Shown: positions 1 to 12,959 of the stretch, one piece after another
Layout of the letters: every line of letters starts with the position of its first letter
Numbering within the stretch: the stretch's first letter is position 1
Assembly: GCA_032207245.1 (NCBI GenBank)
Contig: CM063501.1
Coordinates: 77,114,186 to 77,178,185, forward strand
Direction of reading: 5' to 3'
Length of the DNA: 64,000 bases
Source of the DNA: Pardosa pseudoannulata
Taxonomy: Eukaryota > Arthropoda > Arachnida > Araneae > Lycosidae
Position numbers and translations under genes: made by a program
The notes under the pieces: model-generated
What the model saw: the letters and a program-made list of their open reading frames with translations, nothing else
Database searches by the model: none
Told to the model about the DNA's origin: nothing

Positions 1-600
1 TATGTAAAAAATATGTATATAATATATTAAAATATATTTATATTATATAAATATATATATATATAAATAATATATAAATATATTATAAAAATAATATATA
101 TTTTATTATATGTAATTATATTATGTAATTTAAATATTATATTTTCTATATTATTGTAATTTCAATTATTAAATGTAGTAGCCAAGTAGATTGATGTACA
201 CGTTCACTTACAAAAACATCTTTTATTTAAAACATAAGATGATACTAAACACATAAATCCCCGTAGGGAAAAAAGAACACAAAACACAGATATATTTTTA
301 TTATATCGTTTTCATCGCGATCTTAAAGGAAAAAAGCCACGAAATATGTGTGCCAGCCGTATTATTAACCATTGGAAAGGGAGTGGCTCCAGGAATGATG
401 TCGTTCGGATAACCAATCAAGTCTCTTTAATTAATTCTAGTTAATTCTAGTAAAATATAGTACCTCTACAATGCGTGGGTAAAATAAATCAACAGGGGTG
501 CGATCCTAAATTCAAGGTGCCAGGAAATGAGTGTTCACCGCCATTATTATGAAAAACGTTCTTTAGAATTTGTCAATGGGGAATATATATTTTCAATGGA
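1..600. other. AT-rich non-coding leader
   Basis: The first 170 bases are almost pure A and T with many short TATA-like runs. The rest is ordinary AT-rich sequence. I see no coding potential, RNA gene or mobile-element terminus here. Confidence 0.5.
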
Positions 601-651
601 AAACAGAAATCATTTAAGTTAGGATTTTACTTTATTAGAATTTTATTACAT

Positions 652-705
<54 letters not shown>

Positions 706-1409
706 TCCCTTTGAAAATTTTTGAAAAAGTATAAATCTCATTAAAATGACAGTGGATTAATAAAACTAATTTATTATTTTTTGATAAATCTTGTAAAAAA
801 ATTTATTATGTCCTTAGCAATATATTCCTGTAAAAGGGGTTAACATGTCAAGTTGAAATATTACTTATTTATTTACTGAAAATTTTCGATGTGCAAATGA
901 AACAATTTTTCAAAATCGAAATTCAATCATTTGTGTGTGTTTGTGTATGTGTAAAATGTGATACCTTTTAAAATTTAAATAAGTTGAGAATTATACCTAA
1001 TTCTTTTTGTATACAAAAATACAAAAAGTATTCATAAAACTTTGTGCTGTAAATATGTGCGCAAGGTGTAAATTTTAAATATAAATTTTGAAATTTTTTA
1101 AAACAAGTCCTCACCCTTTTATTAATTTTTTTTTCTTAAAAAAATTTTTTTAGGAAAATACTTATAAGAAAATAGGTATAGAGATTAAAAATTTTTTAAG
1201 AAGTATAAATCATTAAAATGAGAGTGGATTAATAAAACTAATTTTCTTTAATAAATCTTGTAAAAAATGTAATATGTCTTTAGCAATATATTCCTGTAAA
1301 AGGGGTTAACATGTTAAGTTGAAATTTTACTTATTTATTTATTTAACTGGTTATTAGTTATTTATTGAATTTTTTTAAGTTACATACATACGTTTTTAAG
1401 TTAATACAT

Positions 1410-1451
<42 letters not shown>

Positions 1452-4400
1452 TTCCTTTGAAAATTTTTGAAAAAGTATAAATCTCATTAAAATGACAGTG
1501 GATTAATAAAACTAATTTTTTATTTTTTGATAATAAGTTTGATATTAAGTTATTTATAAAATTACCCTTACTGAAAATTTTCAATGTGCAAATGAAACAT
1601 TTTTTTTCAAAATCGATTCGAAACATTTTTTCGAAATTCATTCATTTTTTGTGTGTATGTGGGTTTGTAAAATGTGATACCTTTTAAAATTTAAATAAGT
1701 GGAGAATTGTACCTAAGGCTTATTGTATGCCAAAATTTAAAAAGTATTAATGAAACTTTGTGTTGTAAGTATGTGCGCAGCATGTAAATTTTAAATATAA
1801 ATTCTGAAATTTTTTAAAGCAAGCACTTACCTTTTTATTAATTTTTGTTTCTCGAAATCAAAATAAATTTAGAAAAATGCTTTTAGAAAAATAGGTATAG
1901 AGATTAAAGCCTGAAATTTTCAAACATTTTTTATAAGAAAAAAGATTGCAATAGGGGAAAAAGATATAAACAACCAAAATTATCCCTTTGAAAAATTTTG
2001 AAAAATATATGTCTCATTAAAATGACAGTGGATTGATAAAACTAATTTATTTTTTGTCTAATAAATCTTGTAAAAATTTGATATGTCCTTAGCAATATAT
2101 TCTTGTAAAAGAGGTTAACATGTCAAGTTGAAATTTTACTTATTTATTTAACTGGTTATTAGTTATTTATTGAATTTTTTTTATGTTACATATTAAGTTA
2201 TTTATAAAATTACCCTTACTGAAAATTTTCGATGTGCAAATGAAACAATTTTTTCAAAATCGAAATTCATTAGTTTTTGTATGTGTGTTTGTAAAATGTG
2301 ATACCTTTTAAAATTTAAATAAGTGGAGAATTGTACCTAATGCTTATTGTATGCAAAAATACAAAAAGTATTAATGAAACTTTGTCAATATGTGAGGAGC
2401 GTGTAAATTTTAAATATACATTTTGAAATTTTTTAAAGCAAGCACTTACCTTTTTATTCATTTTTTTCTCCAAATCAAAAGAAATTTAGGAAAATACTTA
2501 TAGAAAAATAGGTATAGAGACTAAAGCCTGAAATTTTCAAATATTTTGTATAATAAAAAAGATTAAAATACAGGAAAAAGATAGGAATAACCAAAATTCT
2601 ACCTTTGAAAAATTTTGAAAAAGTATATATCTCATTAAAATGACAGTGGATGGATAAAACTAATTTATTTTTTGTCTAATAAATCTTGTAAAAAATTTAA
2701 TATGTCCTTAGCAATATATTCTTGTAAAAGAGGTCAACATATCAAGTTGAAATATTCCTTATTTATTTAACTGGTTATTAGTTATTTATTGAATTTTTTT
2801 AAATTACATATTAAGTTATTTATAAAATTACCTTTACTGAAAATTTTCGATGTGCAATTGAAACATTTTTTTTTCAAAATTGAAATTCATTCATTTTTAT
2901 GTGTGTGTGTGTAAAATGTGATATCTTTTAAAATTTAAATAAGTAGAGAGTTATACCTAATGCTTACTGTATGCAAAAATACAAAAAGTATTAATGAAAC
3001 TTTGTACTGTAAATATGTGCGTAGAGTATAAATTTTAAATATAAATTTTGAAATTTTTTAAAACAAGCACTTACTTTTTTATTATTTTTTTTCTCAAAAA
3101 CAAAATAAATTTAGGAAAATAGGTATAGAGATTAAAACCTGAAATTTTCAAACATTTTGTATAATAGGTAAGAATGAAACAGATTAAAAAGATACGAACA
3201 ACCAAAATTCTAACTTTGAAAAATTTTGAAAAAGTATAAATCTCATTAAAATGACAATGGATTAATAAAACTAATTTATATTTTTTTCTAATAAATCTTG
3301 TAAAAAAGTTAATATGTCCTTAATATATTCCTGTAAAAGGGGCTAACATATCAAGTTGAAATAATACTTATTTATTTAACTAGTTATTAGCTATTTATTG
3401 AAATTTTAAGTTACATATTAAGTTATTTATAAAACTGCCTTTACTGAAAATTTTCGATGTGCAAATGAAACATTTTTTTTAAATCGAAATTCATTCATTT
3501 TTTATGTGAGTGTGGGTAAAATGTGATACCTTTTAAAATTTAAATAATTCGAGAATTATATCTAATGCTTATTGTATGCAAAAATACAAAAAGTATTAAT
3601 GAAATTTTTTGTTGTAAATATGTGCGCAGGGTGTAAATTTTAAATATAAATTTTGATTTTTTTAAAATAAGCATTTCTCTTTTAATTACTCTTTTTTTCT
3701 CACAAGAAAAATATTTATAGGAAAATAGGTATAGAGATTGAAGCCTGAAATTTTCAAACATTTTGTATAATAAAAAACATTGAAATAGAGAGAAAAGTTA
3801 TAAATGACCAAAATTCTCCCTTTGAATATTTTTTAAAAAGTATACATCTCATTAAAATGACAGTGGATTAATAAAACTAATTTTTTCTATTAAATTTAAT
3901 ATGTCTTTAGCAATATATTCCTGTAAAAGGGGTTAGCATATCAAGTTGAAATATTACTTATTTATTTAACTGGTTATTAGTTATTTATTGAATTTTTTTA
4001 AGTTACATATTAAGTTATTTATAAATTACCTTTACTGAAAGTTTTTTATGTGCAAATGTAACAATTTTTCGGTAATAAATGCACAAATTATCCGTAATTT
4101 ACTCATACGTGTTCTATTATATTATAAATAAGAAGAATATTTTTATTTGTAAGATACTGTTTAGTACTTAGAATAAAATGTAGTTGTTATCTTAAGCATT
4201 CTCAGAAAATTGTAAGATAAAATACAAATATATAAGTATCATCCTTTTTCCCTGTTAAAAATAAATCTCATTAAAATGACAGTGGATTAATAAAACTGAT
4301 TTTTTTTCTATTAAATTTAATATGTCTTTAGCAATATATTCCTGTAAAAGGGGTTAGCATATCAAGTTGAAATATTACTTATTTATTTAACTGGTTATTA

Positions 4401-5050
4401 GTTATTTATTGAATTTTTTAAGTTACATATTAAGTTATTTATAATATTACCTTTACTGAAAGTTTTCGATGTGCAATTGAAACATTTTTTTCTTCAAAAT
4501 TGAAATTCATTCATATTTTACTTGTGTGTGGATAAAATGTGATACCTTTTAAAATTTAAATAAGTCGAGAATTTTATCTAATGCTTATTGTATGCAAAAA
4601 TATAAAAAGTGTCAATGAAACTTTGTACTGTAAATATGTGAGTAGCGTATAAATTTTAAATATACATTTTGAAATTTTTTAAAACAAGCACTTACCTTTT
4701 TATTATTTTTTCTTCCTCAAAAAAATAAATTTAGGAAAATAAGTATAGAGATTAAAGCCTGAAATTTTCAAACATTTTGTATAATAGGTAAGAATGAAAC
4801 AAATTAAAAAGATACGAACAACCAAAATTCAAACTTTGAAAATTTTTGAGAAAGTATAATCTCATTAAAATGACAGTGGATTAATAAAACTAATTTTTTT
4901 TAATAAATCTTGTATAAAATATAATATGTCCTTAATATATTCCTGTAAAAGTGGTTAACATATCAAGTTGAAATATTAATTATTGATTTAACTAGTTATT
5001 AGTTATTTATTGAATTTTTTAAATTTATTTATAAAATTTACCTTTACCTA
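600..5050. repeat. Tandem array A, about 610-bp unit
   Basis: An anchor beginning CTCATTAAAATGACAGTGG recurs with small changes at about 737, 1209, 1483, 2013, 2631, 3242, 3848, 4267 and 4861, always in the same orientation. Complete units are spaced 597-619 bp apart; shorter gaps mark truncated or rearranged units. Each unit also carries conserved stretches such as CTTAGCAATATATTC, and TTAACTGGTTATTAG further on. (TA)n tracts at about 643-702 and 1416-1450 precede the anchor in two units. Short reading frames inside the array change frame and length between copies, so the array is not coding. Confidence 0.9.
4062..4257. repeat. Array A junction block, copy 1
   Basis: A block of about 195 bp starting CAATTTTTCGGTAATAAAT interrupts the unit order of array A. 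A second copy lies at about 5074-5275. It contains a conserved centre (GTTATCTTAAGCATTC) and ends with CCCTGTTAAAAAT. It may be a second repeat module or part of a longer variant unit. Confidence 0.7.
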
Positions 5051-5073
5051 AAATTTTCGATGTGCGATTGATT

Positions 5074-5275
5074 CAATTTTTCGGTAATAAATCCACAAAT
5101 TATTCGTAATTTACTCATAAGTATTCTATTATTTTATAAATAAAAAGGACATTTTTATTTATAAGATTCTGTTTAGTACTTAAAATTAAACATAGTTGTT
5201 ATCTTAAGCATTCCCAGAAAAGTGTAAGATAAAATACAAATATACAAATATCATCATTTTTCCCTGTTAAAAATT
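5074..5275. repeat. Array A junction block, copy 2
   Basis: This is the second copy of the block at 4062-4257, with roughly 10-15% differences by eye. It closes array A on the right. Sequence beyond 5276 is not similar to the array. Confidence 0.7.
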
Positions 5276-6060
5276 ATTGCAATACTTATTTAAAGTAAGA
5301 GGAAGTGAAACTTTTACCGCATTTTCCCAAAGCCAAGAGCATTTCCTCATCTCTTTCAGCCGCTTAGTCATTGTCTATTTCGTTTAAAAGTACATTTCCT
5401 GTGGCTTATACAAAAATTCTTTAAATAAAGAGGTTGTTTGTTGATTCAAAACTGGAAGATAAAAATAACAATCTTGAAATTCTTTTGGTTTTGATTTTCT
5501 TTTAAATCCATGGAGTGCTTTTCTTTATGTATTGTTCACTTCTTTTCCAGCTGAACATTAGAAAATAACAAAAATGTAAACATAGAACGGAGAAAAACGA
5601 TTTACTTCTCCCTAATTAGGAAATTGCTTTTGAAAGTTGATCTGTTTTTATTTATTTCATTTCACGTTAACCCGTTAATACCTAGTGTATATTTGTAAAA
5701 ACAGTAGGAAAAATAGTTAGTAAAATTATGTTTTTACGGAACGATTTTTTTAACGAAAGTGGAGGGCAACTCTTTATGGAATGCAATCTCCCAAATTTTT
5801 TAGTACAAGCTATTATTTATAATTAGCATATAGCCCTCCATATGCTGGGATCAGTAAAATTTTTAATTTTCCAGAATTGTAAAGTACTCTATGAGGCAGG
5901 TAAAAAAAATTATTTGTTTTTCGTGTTTTGGTTGTCCAAAATTTAGCAAATCGATTGCAAAACGTGTGGTTATGAATAAAAATCAAACACACAAACGAAT
6001 ATACTTCTTAATTTTCAAATATATATAACTTAAACGCTAGATAGTTATTAGTCCGTGAAA
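5276..6060. other. Low-copy non-coding stretch
   Basis: No gene is seen. About 90 bases near 5822-5912 (around TATAGCCCTCCATATGCTGG) are a diverged copy of the block at 9656-9745, so a dispersed repeat is present. Confidence 0.5.
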
Positions 6061-8690
6061 TAGACTCTTAGACTTTTATCAAAAGAACTTGGTGTTAATA
6101 CCGGTGATAAAATTTTCATTGCAACATAAAATAAGCAATGATTAAATTTAAAATTTTCACATATGTACCTAATCTATTATTTAAGTCAAATATAAAAGAA
6201 AATTATTTACGTAATATCTAAGTTCAGTGATAAAACGTATAAAAATAATGCAGACGATATTTAAATAATTTAAAATAAGAAATGATTAAATGAGATGGAA
6301 TGCCGTCATAATGCTAGAAAAAAATGTTATTTTTACCTATTTATTATGAGATAAATTAATAAATTTAATCGCCTGCTCTTAACCGGGGAAAAGAAGGCTT
6401 GAAATGATGGCATTCTATCAAATTTTCTATCAAAGAATATTCAAGAAGAATTCTTTTTTACTTTTGACTAAGTGATATAGTTATTTAATATCACTGTATA
6501 CTTTTGAGAAGAATAGTAAAATTTAAACTTATGAATATTCTTTGACAGAAAAATGTAAGTTTCTAAATTATTATATTGAATAACATTTTTTCAGAACAAT
6601 CTTTTTATATTTAAAAATCAGGCTATTTACATTATAGACAGCTTGAGGTATAAAGTTTATAATGACAAAAATCGATCTTACAAACTTAAAATAATAAAAA
6701 AATAAAAAAGGTAATAAAAAATTGACAGTTAAAAACAAAAATTAATTTTAAAATTGTCAAAAATGTAAATAAAATATTAGAAAGGAATATTAGAAATAAA
6801 ATAAAATATTACAAAATATTAAAATATAATAATAAAATATAAAAATAGTAATAATAAATATAAATATAAAGTTTTCATTGGAACAAAAAATAATCGATGA
6901 TTAAATTTAAAACTTTAACACATCTACCTAATCTATTATTTAAGTCAAATATAAAAGAAAATTATTTACGTAATATCTAAGTTTAGTGATAAAACGTATA
7001 ATAATAATGCAGACGATATTTAAATAATTTAAAATAAGAAATGATTAAATGAGTTGGAATGACGTCATAATGCTAGAAGAAAATGTTATTTTTACCTATT
7101 TATTATGAGATAAATTAATAAATTTAATCGCCTGATCTTAACCGGGGTAAAGAAGACTTGAAATGATGACATTCTATCAAATTTTCTATCAAAGAATATT
7201 CAAGAAGAATTCTTTTTTACTTTTGACTAAGTGATATAGTTATTTAATATCACTGTATACTTTTGAGAAGAATAGTAAAATTTAAACTTATGAATATTCT
7301 TTGACAGAAAAATGTAAGTTTCTAAATTATTATATTGAATAACATTTTTTCAGAACAATCTTTTTATATTTAAAAATCAGGCTATTTACATTATAGACAT
7401 CTTGAGGTATAAAGTTTATAATGACAAAAATCGATCTTACAAACTTAAAATAATAAAAAAAATAAAAAAGGTAATAAAAAATTGACAGTTAAGAACAAAA
7501 AATAATTTTAAAATAGTCAAAAATGTAAATAAAATATTAGAAAGGAATATTAGAAATAAAATAAAATATTACAAAATATTAAAATATAATAATAAAATAT
7601 AAAAATAGTAATAATAAATATAAATATAAAGTTTTCATTGGAACAAAAAATAATCGATGATTAAATTTAAAACTTTCACACATCTACCTAATCTATTATT
7701 TAAGTCTAATATAAAAGAAAATTATTTACGTAATATCTAAGTTCAGTGATAAAACGTATGAAAATAATGCAGACGATATTTAAATAATTTAAAATAAGAA
7801 ATGATTGAATAAGATGGAATGCCGTCATAATGCTAGAAAAAAATGTTATTTTTACCTATTTATTATGAGATAAATTAATAAATTTAATCGCCTGCTCTTA
7901 ACCGGGGAAAAGAAGGCTTGAAATGATGGCATTCTATCAAATTTTCTATCAAAGAATATTCAAGAATATTCTAGATAAATTAATAAATTTAATCACCTGC
8001 TCTTAACTAGGGAAAAGAAGGCTTGAAATGATGGCATTCTATCAAATTTTCTATCAAAGAATATTCAGGAAGAATTCTTTTTTACTCTTTACTAAGTGAA
8101 ATAATTATTCGATATTGCTGTATACTTTTGAGAAGAATAGTAAAATTTAAACTTATGAATATTCTTTGACAGAAAAATGTTTCTAAATTATTATATTGAA
8201 TAACATTTTTTTAGAACAATGTTTTTATCTTTAAAAATCAGTCTGTTTACTGCCCATTATAGACAGCTTGAGGTATAAAGTTTATAATTGGAAAAATTGA
8301 TCATAAAAACTTAAAATGATAAAAAATAAAAAGGTAATAAAAAATTGACAATTTAAAACAAAAACTAATTTTAAAATTGTCAAAAATGTAAATAAAATAT
8401 TAGAAATGAATATTAGAAATAAAATAAAATATTATAAAATATTAAAGTATAATAATAATAAATATAAATATAAAGTTTTCATTGGAACAAAAAATAATCG
8501 ATGATTAAATTTAAAATTATCACACATGTACCTAATCTATTATTTAAGTCAAATATAAAAGAAAATTATTTACGTAATATCTAAGTTCAGTGATAAAACG
8601 TATAAAAATAATGCAGACGATATTTAAATAATTTAAAATAAGAAATAATCAAATGAGATGGAATGACATCATAATGCTTGAAATGATGGC
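6060..8690. repeat. Tandem array B, about 760-bp unit
   Basis: Direct repeats of a long AT-rich unit. The anchor (A)TTTTCATTG(G/C)AACA recurs at about 6112, 6871, 7631 and 8476, giving periods near 760, 760 and 845 bp. The longest unit has an extra local duplication near 7965-8060. Each complete unit contains an inverted repeat: TTTCTATCAAAGAATATTCA, then about 95 bp later its near reverse complement TGAATATTCTTTGACAGAAA. Fragments of the family also lie at 17995-18261 and 19617-20150. I see no reading frame. Confidence 0.9.
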
Positions 8691-9655
8691 ATTAAACGCT
8701 CGAAAAGGGGGGGGGGAAGGAATAGATTTCGGACGTTTTAAAGGAGACACTATTTTTCTCTGTGATAGAAAGCATATTTATACCAATTTATTTTAGAATC
8801 GGATCGATAGTTTAGGGGAAAATAATCTTTCCTCTCTTTAATTTTTGCTAACCCTAACTCATCATAATCCAATATGGATGCCTCTATCCATTCCAGGTCC
8901 ATCGGCTTCATAAACTCAAGGACAAACGGACAGATAACTTAGGTTACAATTATATAGAGGATTTTGTCATTTCAATCAACATAGTACAATTTTTCGAGTC
9001 TCGCTTACATATTTTATTTCCGACAGGTACATCAATCAAAGCCAAGATGAATGGCTATATCTACTATAAATATTTCACTTCTCAGTGTTGTTTTTACATG
9101 TGATACGAAATAAATATCTTATCACGAAGTTTTATATTTTTTAAATGCCATTATATAATAGTTAAAATTTATCTAATGACGAATATACTGTAATATTTTA
9201 AGTTTTTTTAATTTTATATTTGTTTTACTCTCCTTGCCTGTAGAATACATTTTTTTAAAATGCCAAAAATGGAAATTTATTTTCCTTTAATTTTGTTTGT
9301 TATTATCAAAATGTTTAAAATAGATTATTTTGAAAAAAATAAAATTTTAAACAAAATAAATATTTTTTTAAATATTTTCACATATATGGGAAATATTAAT
9401 AGATAATAGCAATTTTTGCTCACATTACAGTAAAATAAATCAAATTAAATAGTTTTCTGCATAAATATAATAAAATAATACAACAACATTATTATCTACA
9501 TCAACTGTCATGAATTCCGTGTCCCTCAGGTTGATTTAAATTTTATAAATCCTTTACAGTATCTGAGAAATAAGAAAAATGGCACCAAGCTGCCAAACTT
9601 TTCTCTGAAAAGTATATCTATTAGAAAAATGGCAAATTAAATATTATGCACTAGT
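8691..9655. other. Low-copy AT-rich spacer
   Basis: A G10 homopolymer lies at about 8707-8716. The rest shows no gene, RNA gene or clear repeat boundary. Confidence 0.4.
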
Positions 9656-9745
9656 ATATAGCCCGTCATATGACGGGATCATTAAAATTTTTAATTTTCC
9701 AAAATTGTAAAGTACCCTATGAGGCTGGTAAAAAAATGGTTTGTT
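9656..9745. repeat. Dispersed repeat with 16-bp palindrome
   Basis: This block is similar to 5822-5912. It opens with a perfect 16-bp palindrome, CCCGTCATATGACGGG, at 9662-9677. A related half-conserved form occurs near 9887-9902. It could be the edge of an uncharacterised element; no termini were found. Confidence 0.55.
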
Positions 9746-10567
9746 TTTTGGCTGAGAATTATCTGGTACACGCTCAATAATTTGCTTATCTTCATACTCC
9801 TCTAAAGACACTCTATGCTATGAATGCAGTTTAGAATCACGGTGCATACATTTAGAAAGATAATTCGAAGTTTTCTTAGCTACACGCCAGTCATATGACG
9901 GATTACATGCAAGTTTGCAGAAGATGCAGCAAAGAAAGTACATAACAAACAAATAAAACAAAAGCAAACACGTATTGCACCATGTTTTAGCGATTCCTGA
10001 ATGTCATATTCTCTGAACCCATGACACTAACCTCGCAGCATCTAACGAAATACAAACATTACATACGTATATTTGGCCAGGTTAATAAAACAATAAATAT
10101 ATATGTAATATTTAATTTGTAAGTTGTAAAATAAATTGCCACCATTTATATCTTCTATTTCACTTTAGTTTCGCAATGGTCTTCATTCTTATCTTCACGT
10201 GTGTTGTGTTGCTTATTGCGTTTTTGTTGTTTCATTAATATTTTGCATAACATTGAATAATACGAAAGGAGTGGTAAGTATGCTTACCAACTACGTAGTA
10301 AATTAGCTTATCATGGACATAACATTTGATGAATAGTCAATTTTAGACTCCCGTGGTAAGCCATTCCACCACTTTTCATCTGTGCGGCTATCAATTAATA
10401 ATTCAAAATTTTCTAAAATTTCATGCAACATAAGAATGCAATTTCAGTCATCTCTCAAGAAAAACATTTCTTATATGTAATTCCTTCTGCAGCTTATAGT
10501 ATTTGTAAAATATATTTTAAATTATAGCAAGAAAAATAAGAAATATATAGCAATCATTTTCTTCGTT
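9746..10567. other. Spacer without recognised gene
   Basis: This is mixed-composition sequence with a second near-palindrome of the 9662 type at about 9887. No supported reading frame is present. Confidence 0.4.
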
Positions 10568-10955
10568 TTAACCCCTTGAAGTGCACGCTCGAGTTAACTC
10601 GAGCTCACTAAACTGCCCGAACTGTGCACACTCGAGATAATTTGAGCAGCGTTGTACTTTATGTGGCTATAATTTTTCACACTCGAATGCAATCGAGTAT
10701 TGAAAATAACAATGTGAAAGCAAAAAAAAGGAACAATTGTTTTATTGATATTTATCATTTACATGGGATTGTAAGCTATATTCGACTATTTTCTGCAATA
10801 TTATCAAAATCTAAAATTGTAATAAAAATTTTGATTATTTTCGTATTTTTGTAATTTTCTTGGCAAGACAACGTTCTAAATTTAATTTCACATTAAAAAA
10901 AGATTGATTTTTTTTGGCCGGACTTTTTTCAAAATAACTGTGCATTAAGGGGTAA
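10568..10955. mobile_element. piggyBac-like MITE, copy 1
   Basis: The element begins TTAA followed by CCCCTTGAAGTGCAC and ends CTGTGCATTAAGGGG followed by TAA, so the ends are imperfect inverted repeats. TTAA duplication and CCC-type ends are the hallmark of the piggyBac superfamily. The right TTAA has lost one base. Length is about 388 bp with no transposase. A shorter relative lies at 11614-11868. A 76-codon open frame inside is not conserved between the two copies. Confidence 0.75.
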
Positions 10956-11613
10956 AGCTTCTGATTATCATGTCTAATATAATTTAATTATAAAGTTAGT
11001 ACTTTATTAATGATCTAAGAAGTATTTTATTTTAAACAGAGCAGAGCATTTTACTTTATATCAAATTCAAAATCAGGATGTTTACAAGGAAAAATTTTAA
11101 TCTCAGATGGCAGTATGTGCCTTTAATAGAGTTTCAAACTATTTGCCATTGTTAAAATATTCTCCCGATTTCGTAAATGAACACCAAAATATTACTATTT
11201 TCTTCTGACAGCCATGCGTGCTAAATCCCAGATGACGCTATATTTATGATGTTATTTCCCGAGACATATTTTTCACAAGACTGAAAGTGAGAATATTACA
11301 GAATAGCGAAAATTAACAGGTTTCTATTGGTACTGATCATTCAGATTAAATAAATTACTCACGTGAAATTCAAAAGTCGAGATTAGTTAGTTAGCCTTTC
11401 ATTTAGAGTAAAGTTAATTATTCTTCAGGATCAATGATGTTCAATTTTAAGTCGAACCTAATCCGATTTGTTTAATCAAAAAATTTTCAGGCCAGAGAAT
11501 GATGAATGACTCTGCCAGTATGTTTTAGTTTTAATGAATCACTTGTAGATTTTCCCGTATCTCACAAGCATAATATTTTTTGTGTGCATTGGGATTTAGA
11601 ACATTTTCAAAGA
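10956..11613. other. Spacer between two MITEs
   Basis: No gene or repeat boundary was recognised in these 660 bases. Confidence 0.4.
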
Positions 11614-11868
11614 TTAACCCCTTAACGTACACGTTCGAGTTAACGCGAGCGCGCTAACCTGGCTAAACTGACCAAACTGTCCACACTCGAGATAATTCGA
11701 GTGGCGTTGTACTTTATGTTGCTATAATTTTTCACACTCGAATGCAATCGAGAATTGAAAATAACAATGGAAAAGCAAAAAAAAAACAATTGTTGTATTG
11801 ATATTTATCATTTACATGGGACTTTCTTGGCCGGTCTTTTTCAAAAAAAACTGTGCATTAAGGGTTAA
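11614..11868. mobile_element. piggyBac-like MITE, copy 2
   Basis: Both ends are intact TTAA sites (11614-11617 and 11865-11868). Left terminus is CCCCTTAACGTACACG; right terminus reads GTGCATTAAGGG. It is similar to the element at 10568-10955 but lacks about 130 bp from the right-central part, a typical internal-deletion pattern for non-autonomous copies. Confidence 0.8.
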
Positions 11869-12647
11869 TTGCATACAATGTACGGTCGTATACATACTTG
11901 AATATAAACAAATGTAAAAGAAAAAATCAAATTTATTTCATCAGTCTTCAAAATAAAGTATCCTCAATAATAAGTTCAATAGATTTTTGTTCTTAAATCA
12001 ATCTTTATCCCAAAAATATTTTAATGTTCTATAACTTGAAATAAATGGCCCGTTAAAGAGTTAAATGAATTGAGGCACTATGAAACTGAAAGTACATTCG
12101 AAACTGAAAAATATTCATTCTTTTTTCGATTCATAGTGAAGAAAAACGCTCTGCTCATTAGTTTCGCATCGAAGAGTTTTCTAAATGAATTCAAAGTTTT
12201 CTTAGATTCGGAAAATCCAAAGAAGTATGAGTTCATATTTATTTATGTCTTGAAAGTACTCAGTACAGAAAAATATCAATATATAAAACAGTATTATAGA
12301 ATACCGAATAGTGTCACTTTAGAATAAACTTTTAGATTTCTTGCATTAGAAATATCCGACATTTGATGCCGTCTATGTAGAGGCTCAGAACCTATCGGAA
12401 TATTTAAACTTCTAGCTTGATTAACTATCCCACATAATTGTATGATAAGATTTTGTCCCCGTTTGTTCAACGTTAAAATATTAAAAAACCTTATTTTACA
12501 GTATTTTTTTCTTTCTCTTATTTTACTGCATTTTTTCTCTTCTTTTTCCAGAAAGTTACAGATTATAAGAACAATAACATTATGTTTATTCACATTCTAT
12601 CATTTTCATAAAGAAGCTACTTTTTCTTTCCAGTAAATATAGTAGTT
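11869..12647. other. Spacer without supported gene
   Basis: Open frames of 85, 99 and 64 codons overlap here on both strands. None shows a recognisable domain, splice context or conservation inside the window, so none is called. Confidence 0.4.
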
Positions 12648-12855
12648 TGAATCATTCCTTAAAGACTTTTAAGGAAAGGTACACATGAAAAAGCATAAAA
12701 AAAATCTTTAAAATATTCTTTAACCTACGTAAAAGTAATAATCTAATAATCTGAATCATTCCTTAAAGAGTTTTAAGGAAAGGTACACATGAAAAAGCAT
12801 AAACAAAATCTTTAAAATATTCTTTAACCTACGTAAAAGTAATAATCTAATAATA
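12648..12855. repeat. Two-copy tandem duplication, 103-bp unit
   Basis: Two adjacent copies of a 103-bp unit start near 12648 and 12751 and differ at only a few bases, which implies a recent duplication. Each unit carries a short hairpin-like core (CCTTAAAGACTTTTAAGG in the first copy). Confidence 0.85.
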
Positions 12856-12959
12856 TGAAAAATGTTTAATTAAATATCATTTTCATTACTATTTCTCAAA
12901 AATTTTTACTGAGTATTTTTTCAATAAGCTACTCTTCCCTTTATTAATAGTATTCACCA

